This document shows, one piece after another, positions 1 through 6,681 of a DNA stretch of 12,713 nucleotides. The stretch spans positions 1 to 12,713 of the forward strand of contig JALUZN010000086.1 in NCBI GenBank assembly GCA_027011835.1, given 5' to 3'. This stretch comes from Draconibacterium sp. (GTDB taxonomy: Bacteria; Bacteroidota; Bacteroidia; Bacteroidales; Prolixibacteraceae). The notes under the pieces were generated by a model that saw only the letters and a list, made by a program, of their open reading frames with translations, was not told where the DNA came from and searched no databases. Within the stretch, counting starts at the first letter, position 1, and each line of letters starts with the position of its first letter. A program made the position numbers and the translations under genes.

Positions 1-572
1 TTATGGACAATAAAGATGTTTTAGTTCCGATTGCTTCTAGCTATCCTCTGGGCTGGGCAACTTCACTCGATAACGGCGACCGCGTACTGATTAATTATAC
101 TATTTTAGATAAAAAGTTTGATGATGATGGTAATATCCTTTATTACTATGTAAGAGTGAACTCGTTTAAAAAGATTTTAATGAAAGGAGTAATGGAAATA
201 ACTTCCGAAAATGCAGACAGTATTGGTAACGATCCTATTATTGTTGATGATTATTGGATGACCGACAGTTTGCTAAGTTTCAAGTTAAAATACTGGGGGT
301 ATAATGAAATTCATTTTCTGAATTTAGTAAAGAAACCTTCGTTGTTAATGTCTCCCGGAATTCAACCATATGAGTTAGAGTTGCGTCATAATGCCAATGA
401 CGATGAGCGCTCAATATTATATACTGCTTATGTTTCGTTTAGCTTAAATAGTTTACGAATCGATGGCCAAGATTCGATAAAAGTGGTTGTTAAGGCAACC
501 GATTACCATGAAACAGAATTCTCGGAGGAAGTGGTTTTTAATTACGCCAACCTTCCCAATGAAAACAATTAA
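1..572 (+). CDS. NigD-like protein, 5'-truncated by the window edge
   Basis: The reading frame is open at the left edge and ends with TAA at 570-572. An ATG lies at position 3, but the frame has no stop before it and the protein lacks the lipoprotein signal peptide normal for this family, so the true start is probably outside the window. The visible part is about 189 residues. An N-terminal beta-rich segment (GWATSLDNGDRVLINYTI, residues about 17-34) resembles the OB-like N-terminal domain of NigD-like proteins, and the rest fits their C-terminal beta-sandwich, which is followed by an Asn-rich tail. NigD-like proteins are Bacteroidota cell-surface lipoproteins of poorly defined role; the founder lies in a Bacteroides bacteriocin-type locus, but most homologues are not linked to bacteriocins. 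Family assignment is from pattern recognition only. No bacteriocin genes are visible nearby. Confidence 0.6.
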   Translation, partial: MDNKDVLVPIASSYPLGWATSLDNGDRVLINYTILDKKFDDDGNILYYYVRVNSFKKILMKGVMEITSENADSIGNDPIIVDDYWMTDSLLSFKLKYWGYNEIHFLNLVKKPSLLMSPGIQPYELELRHNANDDERSILYTAYVSFSLNSLRIDGQDSIKVVVKATDYHETEFSEEVVFNYANLPNENN

Positions 573-602
573 TATACTTAAATTTGTGTTTTGTTCAGAC
601 TT

Positions 603-633
603 AAAGAGGTGCCGCATTTGGCATCTCTTTTTT
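603..633 (+). terminator. Rho-independent terminator after the NigD-like gene
   Basis: An 11-bp stem (603-613 with 620-630, one G-U pair) encloses the six-base loop GCATTT and runs into a T tract ending at 633. It starts 30 bp after the NigD-like stop codon. On the opposite strand the stem is followed only by a short TTTAAG, so it may weakly stop rarA transcription as well. The two genes converge here. Confidence 0.85.
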
Positions 634-656
634 GTTTAAGAATACTTTAGTGTAAT

Positions 657-1931
657 CTAAAAACGCTTCTTGCCCCACCATTTTTTTAGTCGTTCGAGTA
701 TTTTTGTTTCTGCAGGATTTTGCTGAGGATGATAAATACGTTCGTTAAGAATTTCTTTTGGAAGGAAATCCTGTTCGGCAAAATTTCCTTCGTATGCGTG
801 AGAATATTTATAGTCTTTACCATAGCCAATCTCTTTCATCAGTTTTGTTGGCGCATTTCTAATGTGTAGAGGAACCGGAAGGTCGCCGGTTTTTTTAACT
901 AAATTTATTGCGCTGTCGATGGCCGAATATGCCGAGTTACTTTTGGGCGACGTGGCAAGATAAATTACACATTCCGAAAGGATGATACGTGCTTCGGGAT
1001 ATCCAATTTTATGAACGGCATCGAAAGTACTTTGTGCTAAAAGCAGTGCGTTGGGATTGGCCAGTCCAACATCTTCGGCAGCCAGAATTAACAGGCGGCG
1101 GGCAATAAATTTCACATCTTCTCCTCCCTCAATCATTCGAGCCAGCCAGTACACGGCGGCATCGGGGTCGCTGCCGCGGATGCTTTTTATAAATGCCGAA
1201 ATAATGTCGTAGTGCATTTCTCCCTGCTTGTCGTAATTGGCAAGGTTTTTCTGAAGCCGGTCGGTTACCTTTTTGTCGGTAATTACCACTTTGTCGCTCT
1301 CTTCGGCAGCAACCACCAGCTCTAAAACATTAAGCAGTTTGCGGGCATCGCCACCCGAAAAGCGTAACATTGCCTGATTTTCGCGAAGGGTAATCTTTTT
1401 CTTTTTTAAAATAACATCTTTTTTAATGGCAAGCTTAACAATGTTCATTAACCCCTCTTTGTCGAGGTGCTTTAAAATATAAACCTGACAGCGCGAAAGC
1501 AGGGGAGAAATAACTTCGAACGATGGATTTTCGGTGGTAGCACCAATAAGCGTTATTGTTCCATCTTCTACTGCACCCAACAACGAATCTTGTTGCGATT
1601 TACTGAACCGGTGAATTTCGTCGATAAAAAGAATTGGATTTGGGCGGTTAAAAAACTGTTGTTTTTTTGCTTTTTCAATTACTTCGCGAATGTCTTTTAC
1701 TCCTGAATTAATGGCGCTTAAAGTATAAAACGGACGGTCGAGCGTGTTGGCAATAATTTTTGCGAGCGTAGTTTTACCAACTCCCGGAGGCCCCCATAAA
1801 ATTAACGACGAAATATTTCCCGACTCAATCATTTTTCGCAACACTGCATTTTTACCCACCAAATGCTCCTGACCAATATAGTTGTCGAGCGTTGTTGGGC
1901 GAAGTCGTTCTGCCAGTGGTTGATTACTCAT
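657..1931 (-). CDS. rarA: RarA/MgsA replication-associated recombination AAA+ ATPase
   Basis: 424 residues, ATG start, TAG stop; the usual length for RarA (MgsA/WRNIP1 family). The family acts as a tetrameric AAA+ ATPase at stalled replication forks and on single-stranded DNA gaps, related to clamp-loader subunits. Visible motifs: N-terminal PLAERLRPTTLDNYIGQEHL, Walker A GPPGVGKT (residues 47-54), Walker B ILFIDEIHRF (100-109), sensor 1 GATTENPSFEV (130-140), arginine-finger region LLSRC (R147), and the sensor-2 segment GGDARKLLN near residue 193. The C-terminal half holds the family's oligomerisation region, including RGSDPDAAVYWLARM and RLLILAAEDVGLA. All key residues are intact. It starts 37 bp after the stop of the TPR gene on the same strand, without an obvious terminator or promoter between, so it is probably the second gene of that transcript. 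No Shine-Dalgarno sequence is visible, as is normal in this phylum. Confidence 0.97.
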   Translation of the reverse strand: MSNQPLAERLRPTTLDNYIGQEHLVGKNAVLRKMIESGNISSLILWGPPGVGKTTLAKIIANTLDRPFYTLSAINSGVKDIREVIEKAKKQQFFNRPNPILFIDEIHRFSKSQQDSLLGAVEDGTITLIGATTENPSFEVISPLLSRCQVYILKHLDKEGLMNIVKLAIKKDVILKKKKITLRENQAMLRFSGGDARKLLNVLELVVAAEESDKVVITDKKVTDRLQKNLANYDKQGEMHYDIISAFIKSIRGSDPDAAVYWLARMIEGGEDVKFIARRLLILAAEDVGLANPNALLLAQSTFDAVHKIGYPEARIILSECVIYLATSPKSNSAYSAIDSAINLVKKTGDLPVPLHIRNAPTKLMKEIGYGKDYKYSHAYEGNFAEQDFLPKEILNERIYHPQQNPAETKILERLKKWWGKKRF

Positions 1932-1968
1932 TGTTTTGTCTTAAAAGTAAAAGTCGCACAATTTAATA

Positions 1969-3966
1969 TTAGTTGCAATACCGTTTTATAATGTTATAGG
2001 CACCCGATATTCCCAGCTCTCCTGCCCTACTCAGGTCGAGTGCCCCGCCTTCAATGTCGTCGAGGTAAATTTTTGTAAGCCCGCGGTTAAAGTAAGCTTC
2101 GGCAAATTCGGGTTCTAATTTAATGGCTTTGTTCAGGTCATCAATGGCACTTTCGTATTGCCCCAACCGAAGTTTAATAAATGCACGGTTGTAATACCCG
2201 AAAAAGAAGTTTGGATTTTGTGAAAGAGTTACAGCATAATCGTCGAGAATGTCGCTGTAATCGAATGAAGAGTTCGAATCATTCTCTTTATTATCAATAT
2301 TATCAATGCCTTTTTTGTTTATTGCTATCGAAACATTTGTTTGCGAGCCCGACAATTTGGCAATCTCTTCCAACATTTTGTATTTACAGTTGGCTCGTGC
2401 AAAATGCGCAATGGCATCTTTTTTATTTAATTCAATCGAGCGATTTAAATCGTCGAGAGCTTTGTTGTACTTGCCCAGTAAGCTATAAAAAATTCCCCTG
2501 TTTAAATAGTTGTTGCTATTTTTTTGAACGGCAATTTTTTCGTTGAAATAGAGAATAAAGTTTTCAAAAATATCGCGATATTTATCTACGGGTTTGTTCG
2601 AAAGTGTAAGCCACGGTTCGTAGTTGTTTGCTTCGTTAAGTTCGTCGATGGCAAGATTGTAATACTGAAAACGGTTGTAATCGACTGCATTTTTTTCGAA
2701 TGCCGAAATTATAAACAGCGGTTGCAAATCGATAACAATATTTTTGTTTTGAATTCTGCCGTCATCAACCTCTTCCTCCGCTTCGTCGGTTGGTAAATCG
2801 CGGGCATCTTCAACAATTAAATTCATTTTGGTTCTGCGTTTTCGTTTTTTTTCGGCTTCCTGTTTTTCCTTTTGGTCGTTATTTTGCGCTACTGCTTTTG
2901 TGTTATTCTGATTTGTAGTATTGTTTTGAACAGTGTTCTGCTTTGACTGATTCTGACTGTTGTTTTGTTGTTGATTATTGGCTGTTTGTTGGTTGTTATT
3001 TTTCTGATTTTTCTGATTTTGTTGATTTTGTTGATTTTGTTGTTGCTGAGCCAATTTCTCGGCATCGATACGACGGCTTTTTAAGTCGAATTTAGGATTG
3101 AGTTGAGCTGCAATCCGGTAATCGTCTTCGTAGCCCGGCCGGTTAAGAATTTCGCGAGCCATAGCCCGGTTAAAATAGGCACTGGCCATTTGAGGGTCTA
3201 ATTTTAGTGCCATATCGTAATCCATAATTGCACTGTTGTAATCTTCGAGTTTGTGTTTAACAATTCCCCGGTTATTAAAAGCGAGTGCGTTTTTCGGGTC
3301 GAATTTAATGCACTGGTCGTAATCGCGCAGTGCTGCTGCGTAATCTTCGAGTTCGAAACGTGCCAGCCCCCGGTTTAAATAAGCCGCCGCATAATGTGGC
3401 CTTATCATAATTACTTTATTTAAATCGCTGATGGCACCTTTTATGTCGCCGCTAACAATTTTTGCATTGCTACGATTCATTAATGCGTAAGTCGATTTCG
3501 GATTAACTTTTAGTGCTTTGTCGTAGTCTTCAATTGCCCCTTTTATATCTTTTAGCGCCAGTTTTGCAATTCCTCGGTTGTTGTAAATGGTTTCGTCGTT
3601 GGGGTCGAATTCGAGAGCTTTGTTATAATCTTCTATTGCTTTTTTGAATTCGTGAAGATTGTGATATGCCATTCCACGGTTGTTGTATGCGCGTGGGTAG
3701 TAAGGTTTTATTTCGATGGCTTTATTGTAGTCTTTTATTGCACCCCGGTAATCTTCGAGCGAGTGCTTTGCTGTGCCGCGGTAAAGATAAGCCTCGGCTA
3801 AATGCGGTTTAAATTTTATAACAATATTAAAGTACTCGATGGCACCTGTGTAATTTCCAATTGAAATTCGGGTTCGCCCCACACGAATATAATGGTTAAT
3901 ATTTAGCTGTGCCTGACTTTGAAAAACCGACATCAAAATTAAAAGTACAAAAAGTGTTTGTTTCAT
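1969..3966 (-). CDS. Secreted tetratricopeptide-repeat protein with Q/N-rich linker
   Basis: 665 residues. A signal peptide spans residues 1-19 (cleavage likely QSQA|Q), so the product is exported. The first block (about 22-300) has seven to eight 34-residue TPR units of the regular form AEAYLYRGTAKHSLEDY...AIKDYNKAIEIKP. A low-complexity linker follows (307 to about 370, nearly all Q, N, K and T), ending in a basic patch (KKRKRRTK, about 374-381) and an acidic stretch. A second, less regular block (about 400-655) contains at least three clear TPR units (NNYLNRGIFYSLLGKYNKAL, FFGYYNRAFIKLRLGQYESA, AEAYFNRGLTKIYLDDIEGG). TPRs are protein-binding scaffolds; no enzymatic domain is seen. It is the first gene of a likely transcript with rarA 37 bp downstream, a pairing that need not be functional. 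Specific role unknown. A perfect -7 element lies 22 bp before the start. Confidence 0.9.
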   Translation of the reverse strand: MKQTLFVLLILMSVFQSQAQLNINHYIRVGRTRISIGNYTGAIEYFNIVIKFKPHLAEAYLYRGTAKHSLEDYRGAIKDYNKAIEIKPYYPRAYNNRGMAYHNLHEFKKAIEDYNKALEFDPNDETIYNNRGIAKLALKDIKGAIEDYDKALKVNPKSTYALMNRSNAKIVSGDIKGAISDLNKVIMIRPHYAAAYLNRGLARFELEDYAAALRDYDQCIKFDPKNALAFNNRGIVKHKLEDYNSAIMDYDMALKLDPQMASAYFNRAMAREILNRPGYEDDYRIAAQLNPKFDLKSRRIDAEKLAQQQQNQQNQQNQKNQKNNNQQTANNQQQNNSQNQSKQNTVQNNTTNQNNTKAVAQNNDQKEKQEAEKKRKRRTKMNLIVEDARDLPTDEAEEEVDDGRIQNKNIVIDLQPLFIISAFEKNAVDYNRFQYYNLAIDELNEANNYEPWLTLSNKPVDKYRDIFENFILYFNEKIAVQKNSNNYLNRGIFYSLLGKYNKALDDLNRSIELNKKDAIAHFARANCKYKMLEEIAKLSGSQTNVSIAINKKGIDNIDNKENDSNSSFDYSDILDDYAVTLSQNPNFFFGYYNRAFIKLRLGQYESAIDDLNKAIKLEPEFAEAYFNRGLTKIYLDDIEGGALDLSRAGELGISGAYNIIKRYCN
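3002..3037 (-). repeat. 9-bp tandem repeat inside the TPR gene
   Basis: Four consecutive 9-bp units read TTCTGATTT, TTCTGATTT, TGTTGATTT, TGTTGATTT on the plus strand, followed by a degenerate fifth unit (TGTTGTTGC, 3038-3046). On the coding strand they encode N-Q-K/Q triplets in the Q/N-rich linker. The unit is a multiple of three, so gain or loss of copies would keep the frame and only change linker length. Confidence 0.8.
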
Positions 3967-3987
3967 AATACTCTATTGCTGAAAAGG

Positions 3988-3995
3988 CAAAAATA
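3988..3995 (-). promoter_or_regulatory. -7 promoter element of the TPR-rarA transcript
   Basis: On the minus strand this reads TATTTTTG, a perfect match to the Bacteroidota -7 consensus TAnnTTTG. The predicted transcription start would be around 3981, leaving a leader of about 15 nt before the ATG at 3966. A convincing -33 TTTG at normal spacing is not seen, so the call rests on the -7 element and its position. Confidence 0.5.
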
Positions 3996-4055
3996 ACATT
4001 TTACTACAATTGCACACAGTAGCATTAATTTTAATTAACCTTTATCTCAATCAAA

Positions 4056-4062
4056 TATTTTG
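4056..4062 (+). promoter_or_regulatory. Possible -7 element for the 4069-4258 RNA candidate
   Basis: TATTTTG is one T short of the Bacteroidota -7 consensus TAnnTTTG. Its predicted start site (about 4069-4070) falls exactly where composition jumps from about 18% to about 61% G+C and the foldable sequence begins. No clear -33 element is seen. The positional match is the main support. Confidence 0.35.
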
Positions 4063-4068
4063 CATTTA

Positions 4069-4258
4069 CCATCGGCCAGGGGGTGAAGCGGTAGCTTGCC
4101 GAAGGTGAACCGTTGGGTGAGTTGGTGGTGGCGGGCGACCGGAGGAAGCCCCGACAAGCGCCAAACGAACCCCGGTGAAACGAGGGAACTAATAGCGGAA
4201 AACCCGTTAAGGACGCCAACAAAAATTCTTTACAAACCTGTTTCAACACAGTTTTTTT
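4069..4258 (+). ncRNA. Candidate structured non-coding RNA, unassigned family
   Basis: In this 401-bp gap between divergent genes, 4071-4220 holds 92 G+C in 150 bases, while the 40 bases before have 7. Such a G+C island in an A+T-rich intergenic region is typical of structured RNA. Manual folding on the plus strand gives: a 5' hairpin (4072-4076 with 4098-4102, continuing as AAGC/GCUU at 4086-4089 with 4094-4097, and a nine-base G-rich bulge 4077-4085); a 7-bp closing helix GUUGGUG/CGCCAAC (4121-4127 with 4214-4220); and inside it three branches: UGGCG/CGCCA (4129-4133 with 4159-4163) with an inner GGC/GCC, a short CCC/GGG hairpin (4171-4173 with 4184-4186), and UAGCGG/CCGUUA (4193-4198 with 4204-4209). 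The G-rich bulge could pair with a C run (4149-4152 or 4170-4173). Strand is inferred from flanking promoter-like and terminator-like signals. I do not recognise the family; RNase P, tmRNA, SRP RNA and common riboswitch signatures are absent. Overlapping short ORFs on both strands look spurious. Confidence 0.5.
4238..4258 (+). terminator. Weak terminator-like hairpin after the RNA candidate
   Basis: A 4-bp stem CTGT/ACAG (4238-4241 with 4248-4251) with loop TTCAAC is followed directly by seven T residues (4252-4258). The stem is short, so termination may be inefficient. It could mark the 3' end of an independent RNA of about 190 nt. Confidence 0.35.
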
Positions 4259-4326
4259 GCTTTGCAGCGAACAAAAATAACTTCGCCTATTTTTCTGAAA
4301 ATTTAAATGGATTTAGTATAATTTGT

Positions 4327-4334
4327 TACTTTTG
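4327..4334 (+). promoter_or_regulatory. -7 promoter element of the C1 peptidase gene
   Basis: TACTTTTG matches the Bacteroidota -7 consensus TAnnTTTG exactly and lies 33 bp before the ATG at 4368, giving a leader of roughly 27 nt. The -33 region has only A/T-rich sequence and no clean TTTG. Its presence argues that the peptidase has its own promoter and that the upstream RNA candidate is not simply its leader. Confidence 0.5.
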
Positions 4335-4367
4335 AAACTTCAATTTCAATAAAAAACAAATTATAAG

Positions 4368-5585
4368 ATGAAAAATTTACGCGTTGTTTTTTCCATGCTG
4401 ATTATGGTAGTTGCGGTTAATGTTGTATTTGCCGACAACAACGAGGAGAAGAAAAAAGATGAGAAGAAGGGGTATGTTTTTACCGATGAAAAGGATTTGC
4501 CTGCCACGCCGGTGAGAAATCAGTATCGTTCGGGTACGTGTTGGTCGTTTTCAGGGTTGTCGTTTATCGAGTCGGAAATGTTGAGGATTGGAAAACCGGA
4601 GGTTGATCTTTCGGAGATGTTTGTTGTTTGGCATGCCTATTCTGATAAAGCGGTTAAAACAGTGCGTGTACACGGAAGTCTTAATTTTGGCGGCGGTGGT
4701 GCATTTCACGATGTTACAAATGTTATAAGAAAATATGGAATTGTGCCCGAGGAGGTTTATTCGGGGCTCAATTACGGGGAAGAGAAACATGTGCACGGCG
4801 AAATGGATAACCTTTTGAAAAAGTATGTTGATGGGGTAATTGAAAATAAAAACCGAAAACTTACTCCGGTTTGGCATCAGTCGTTCGATGGAATTTTAAA
4901 CTCTTATTTGGGCGAGATTCCTGAGAGTTTCGAATATGAAGGAAAAAAATATACACCACAAAGTTTTGCTACCGACTTTGTTGGTTTAAATATGGACGAT
5001 TATGTTGAGATTACATCGTTTACTCATCATCCGTTTTATTCGAAATTTATTATTGAAATACCCGATAACTGGTCGTGGGATGAAGTTTACAACGTACCGA
5101 TTGATGAGCTGGAAGAGATAATCGACTATTCGTTAAACAACGGATTTACCGTTGCCTGGGCAGCCGATGTAAGTGAAAAAGGATTTAAAACAAGTAATAA
5201 AGGTGTTGCTGTTGTTCCGGAAGCCAATGTTGAGGATATGACTGATGCAGAAATTACACGTTGGGAATCGCTGTCGGAAAAAGAGAAGCAGCAAGAGTTG
5301 TATAAACTTGACAAGCCGGTTTCGGAAAAGGAAATTACCCAGGCGATGCGTCAGGAAGCTTTCGACAATTATACCACAACCGACGACCACGGAATGCATA
5401 TTATAGGTACTGCAAAAGACCAAAAAGGAGACATCTTTTATAAGGTGAAAAACTCGTGGGGCGAATACAACGACCTTAAAGGGTATTTTTATGCTTCGAA
5501 ACCATTTGTACGTTATAAAACAATGAGTATAATGGTGAATAAAGATGCTATTCCTCAAAATATACGAGAGAAACTCGGGTTATAG
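4368..5585 (+). CDS. pepC: Secreted C1 family cysteine peptidase (PepC/bleomycin hydrolase-like)
   Basis: 405 residues with a signal peptide (1-22, VVFA|DNN) and a Lys/Glu-rich stretch after it, so the enzyme is exported, unlike cytosolic PepC of Firmicutes. The papain-fold active site is complete: oxyanion Gln52 and nucleophile Cys58 in RNQYRSGTCWSFSG, catalytic His341 in DDHGMHIIG, and Asn362 in VKNSWGE. The insert between Cys and His is long, as in the C1B (aminopeptidase C/bleomycin hydrolase) branch. Bacteroidota proteins of this type are annotated as aminopeptidase C; exact specificity cannot be read from sequence. The family's likely job is to trim peptides in the periplasm or at the surface. 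A gene for a predicted outer-membrane protein starts 39 bp downstream and is probably co-transcribed. The ATG is supported by the signal peptide and the promoter element 33 bp upstream. Confidence 0.93.
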   Translation: MKNLRVVFSMLIMVVAVNVVFADNNEEKKKDEKKGYVFTDEKDLPATPVRNQYRSGTCWSFSGLSFIESEMLRIGKPEVDLSEMFVVWHAYSDKAVKTVRVHGSLNFGGGGAFHDVTNVIRKYGIVPEEVYSGLNYGEEKHVHGEMDNLLKKYVDGVIENKNRKLTPVWHQSFDGILNSYLGEIPESFEYEGKKYTPQSFATDFVGLNMDDYVEITSFTHHPFYSKFIIEIPDNWSWDEVYNVPIDELEEIIDYSLNNGFTVAWAADVSEKGFKTSNKGVAVVPEANVEDMTDAEITRWESLSEKEKQQELYKLDKPVSEKEITQAMRQEAFDNYTTTDDHGMHIIGTAKDQKGDIFYKVKNSWGEYNDLKGYFYASKPFVRYKTMSIMVNKDAIPQNIREKLGL

Positions 5586-5624
5586 TTTTTGTGAGTCACG
5601 GGATATAGTGCCCTGTTTACAGTA

Positions 5625-6530
5625 ATGAAGTATCTTTTTGTTTTTACTCTGTTTCTCTTTTCGTTCTCGTTTTCATACGGGCAGGACCCGAATGTGGATT
5701 ATACTTGGTGGAACAAGTTGCATGGCTGGGAACCCGGCGACCCGGGCTGGAGGAACTGGATGAAAATTACACCCGGTTATTTGGGGCCAAATGCATTGCC
5801 GGTTCCGTTTGTGAAACGTGGTTTTTTACGTGGCAAATCGGAGATTGAAATTACTGCATCGAACCATTTTCATAGCGACGACCCTACACAAGATATTTCG
5901 GGTAGAGCGTACATTCCGTTTGCCAACAATAAAATTGCCGTTGAGATGTACGGAGTTATTTTTGAGCATTTTGCCTATTCCGAAGAGATTCGAAACGAGC
6001 GTATTTCGAGAATTGAGGACGGGAAAGGTACTGCTGTTGGCGATTTCTATTTTAGTACTCTTATTCAGTTATGTAAAAACCGTAAATTCCCAAATACATT
6101 GTTCCGTTTTACGGCAAGAACAGCTTCGGGAAATATGTTGGAAGGGGCTCGTTATTCCGACAGCCCGGGCTATTTTTTCGATTTAAGTTTTTCGAAAGAT
6201 TTGGGGAAAAAAGCGTCGGGTATTTTCAGGCCGTTTGGTTTAATTGGCTTTTACAGCTGGCAAACCAACGACGAGTTGAATCTTCAGAACGACGCACTTT
6301 TATATGCTGTTGGTTTCGATTACGAAAAAAGCAACTGGCTGTTTTCATCATCGTGGTCGGGGTATTCGGGCTATAAAAACGAGCGCGACAAACCGATGCA
6401 GCTAAATTTTGAAGTTCGAAAAGACTTTAAGTCAACGGCAATCCGGGTTCAATATATTTATGGATTGCGCGATATCGAATACAAAACCATCCGGTTCTCG
6501 TTTCTATGGAAACTGCCTGCTGTAAAATAA
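5625..6530 (+). CDS. Exported protein, predicted outer-membrane beta-barrel, unknown function
   Basis: 301 residues. The signal peptide spans residues 1-19 (SFSYG|Q). The mature N-terminus is rich in Trp, Gly and Pro (DYTWWNKLHGWEPGDPGWRNW). The rest alternates short beta-prone segments with charged turns, for example KSEIEITASNHF, NKIAVEMYGVIFEHF, FRFTARTASGNM, LLYAVGFDYEKSNWLFSSSWSGYSGY and TAIRVQYIYGLRDIEYKTIRFSFLWKL, ending in an aromatic-rich strand close to the C-terminus. This pattern suggests an outer-membrane barrel of about ten to twelve strands, but no named family is recognised. It starts 39 bp after the C1 peptidase stop, with no promoter or convincing terminator between, so the two are likely one transcript. 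A shared role in envelope proteolysis or peptide handling is only inferred from that linkage. Confidence 0.8.
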   Translation: MKYLFVFTLFLFSFSFSYGQDPNVDYTWWNKLHGWEPGDPGWRNWMKITPGYLGPNALPVPFVKRGFLRGKSEIEITASNHFHSDDPTQDISGRAYIPFANNKIAVEMYGVIFEHFAYSEEIRNERISRIEDGKGTAVGDFYFSTLIQLCKNRKFPNTLFRFTARTASGNMLEGARYSDSPGYFFDLSFSKDLGKKASGIFRPFGLIGFYSWQTNDELNLQNDALLYAVGFDYEKSNWLFSSSWSGYSGYKNERDKPMQLNFEVRKDFKSTAIRVQYIYGLRDIEYKTIRFSFLWKLPAVK

Positions 6531-6541
6531 ATTGTGTAAAT

Positions 6542-6568
6542 TTGATTGGTAGAAACAATTGATTGGTA
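6542..6568 (+). repeat. Short direct repeat upstream of the glycosyltransferase gene
   Basis: TTGATTGGTA occurs at 6542-6551 and again at 6559-6568, a 17-bp period. The bases after each copy are also alike (GAAACAA versus AACAAA). It sits about 70-100 bp upstream of the putative promoter of the next gene. It could be a tandem regulator site or a small duplication. Confidence 0.5.
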
Positions 6569-6634
6569 AACAAAGATAATTACTGATGAAACAGCAAGGT
6601 TAAAGACTAAAAAAAAGAGAGTGATTAAAAAAAG

Positions 6635-6663
6635 TTGTCTTTGGTTTTTACTCTTGTATCTTG
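6635..6663 (+). promoter_or_regulatory. Putative promoter of the GT2 gene
   Basis: TTG at 6635-6637 is followed after 19 bp by TATCTTG (6657-6663), a one-base-short form of the Bacteroidota -7 element TAnnTTTG. The start site would be near 6669, about 13 nt before ATG 6682. This also argues against translation from the TTG at 6661, which lies inside the element. Confidence 0.4.
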
Positions 6664-6681
6664 ATTCTAAATATTAATTGT

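Noticed and set aside
2181..2796. Plus-strand ORFs inside the TPR gene
   Set aside because: They are antisense shadows of a well-supported 665-residue TPR frame, with no recognisable domains.
4069..4258. RNase P RNA, SRP RNA, tmRNA or a known riboswitch at the G+C-rich island
   Set aside because: GGAGGAAGCCCC (4141-4152) only loosely resembles the RNase P P4 strand, and the region is far too short for RNase P. The SRP tetraloop helix, the tmRNA tRNA-like ends, and cobalamin, TPP, SAM and fluoride riboswitch cores were not found.
4031..4335. Short ORFs on both strands (72 aa minus, 79 aa plus) across the G+C-rich island
   Set aside because: They overlap each other and the foldable region, have odd composition (Trp/Arg-rich in one, Ser/Phe/Pro-rich in the other) and no start signals. 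The island explains their openness through its lack of A+T-rich stop codons.
5589..5616. Hairpin between the peptidase and barrel-protein genes
   Set aside because: CACGGG/CCCTG pairs only with a bulge and has no T tract, so it is not a credible terminator and does not separate the two genes.
6661..6681. TTG start for the glycosyltransferase
   Set aside because: It adds seven non-family residues and overlaps the putative -7 element; ATG 6682 gives the standard N-terminus.
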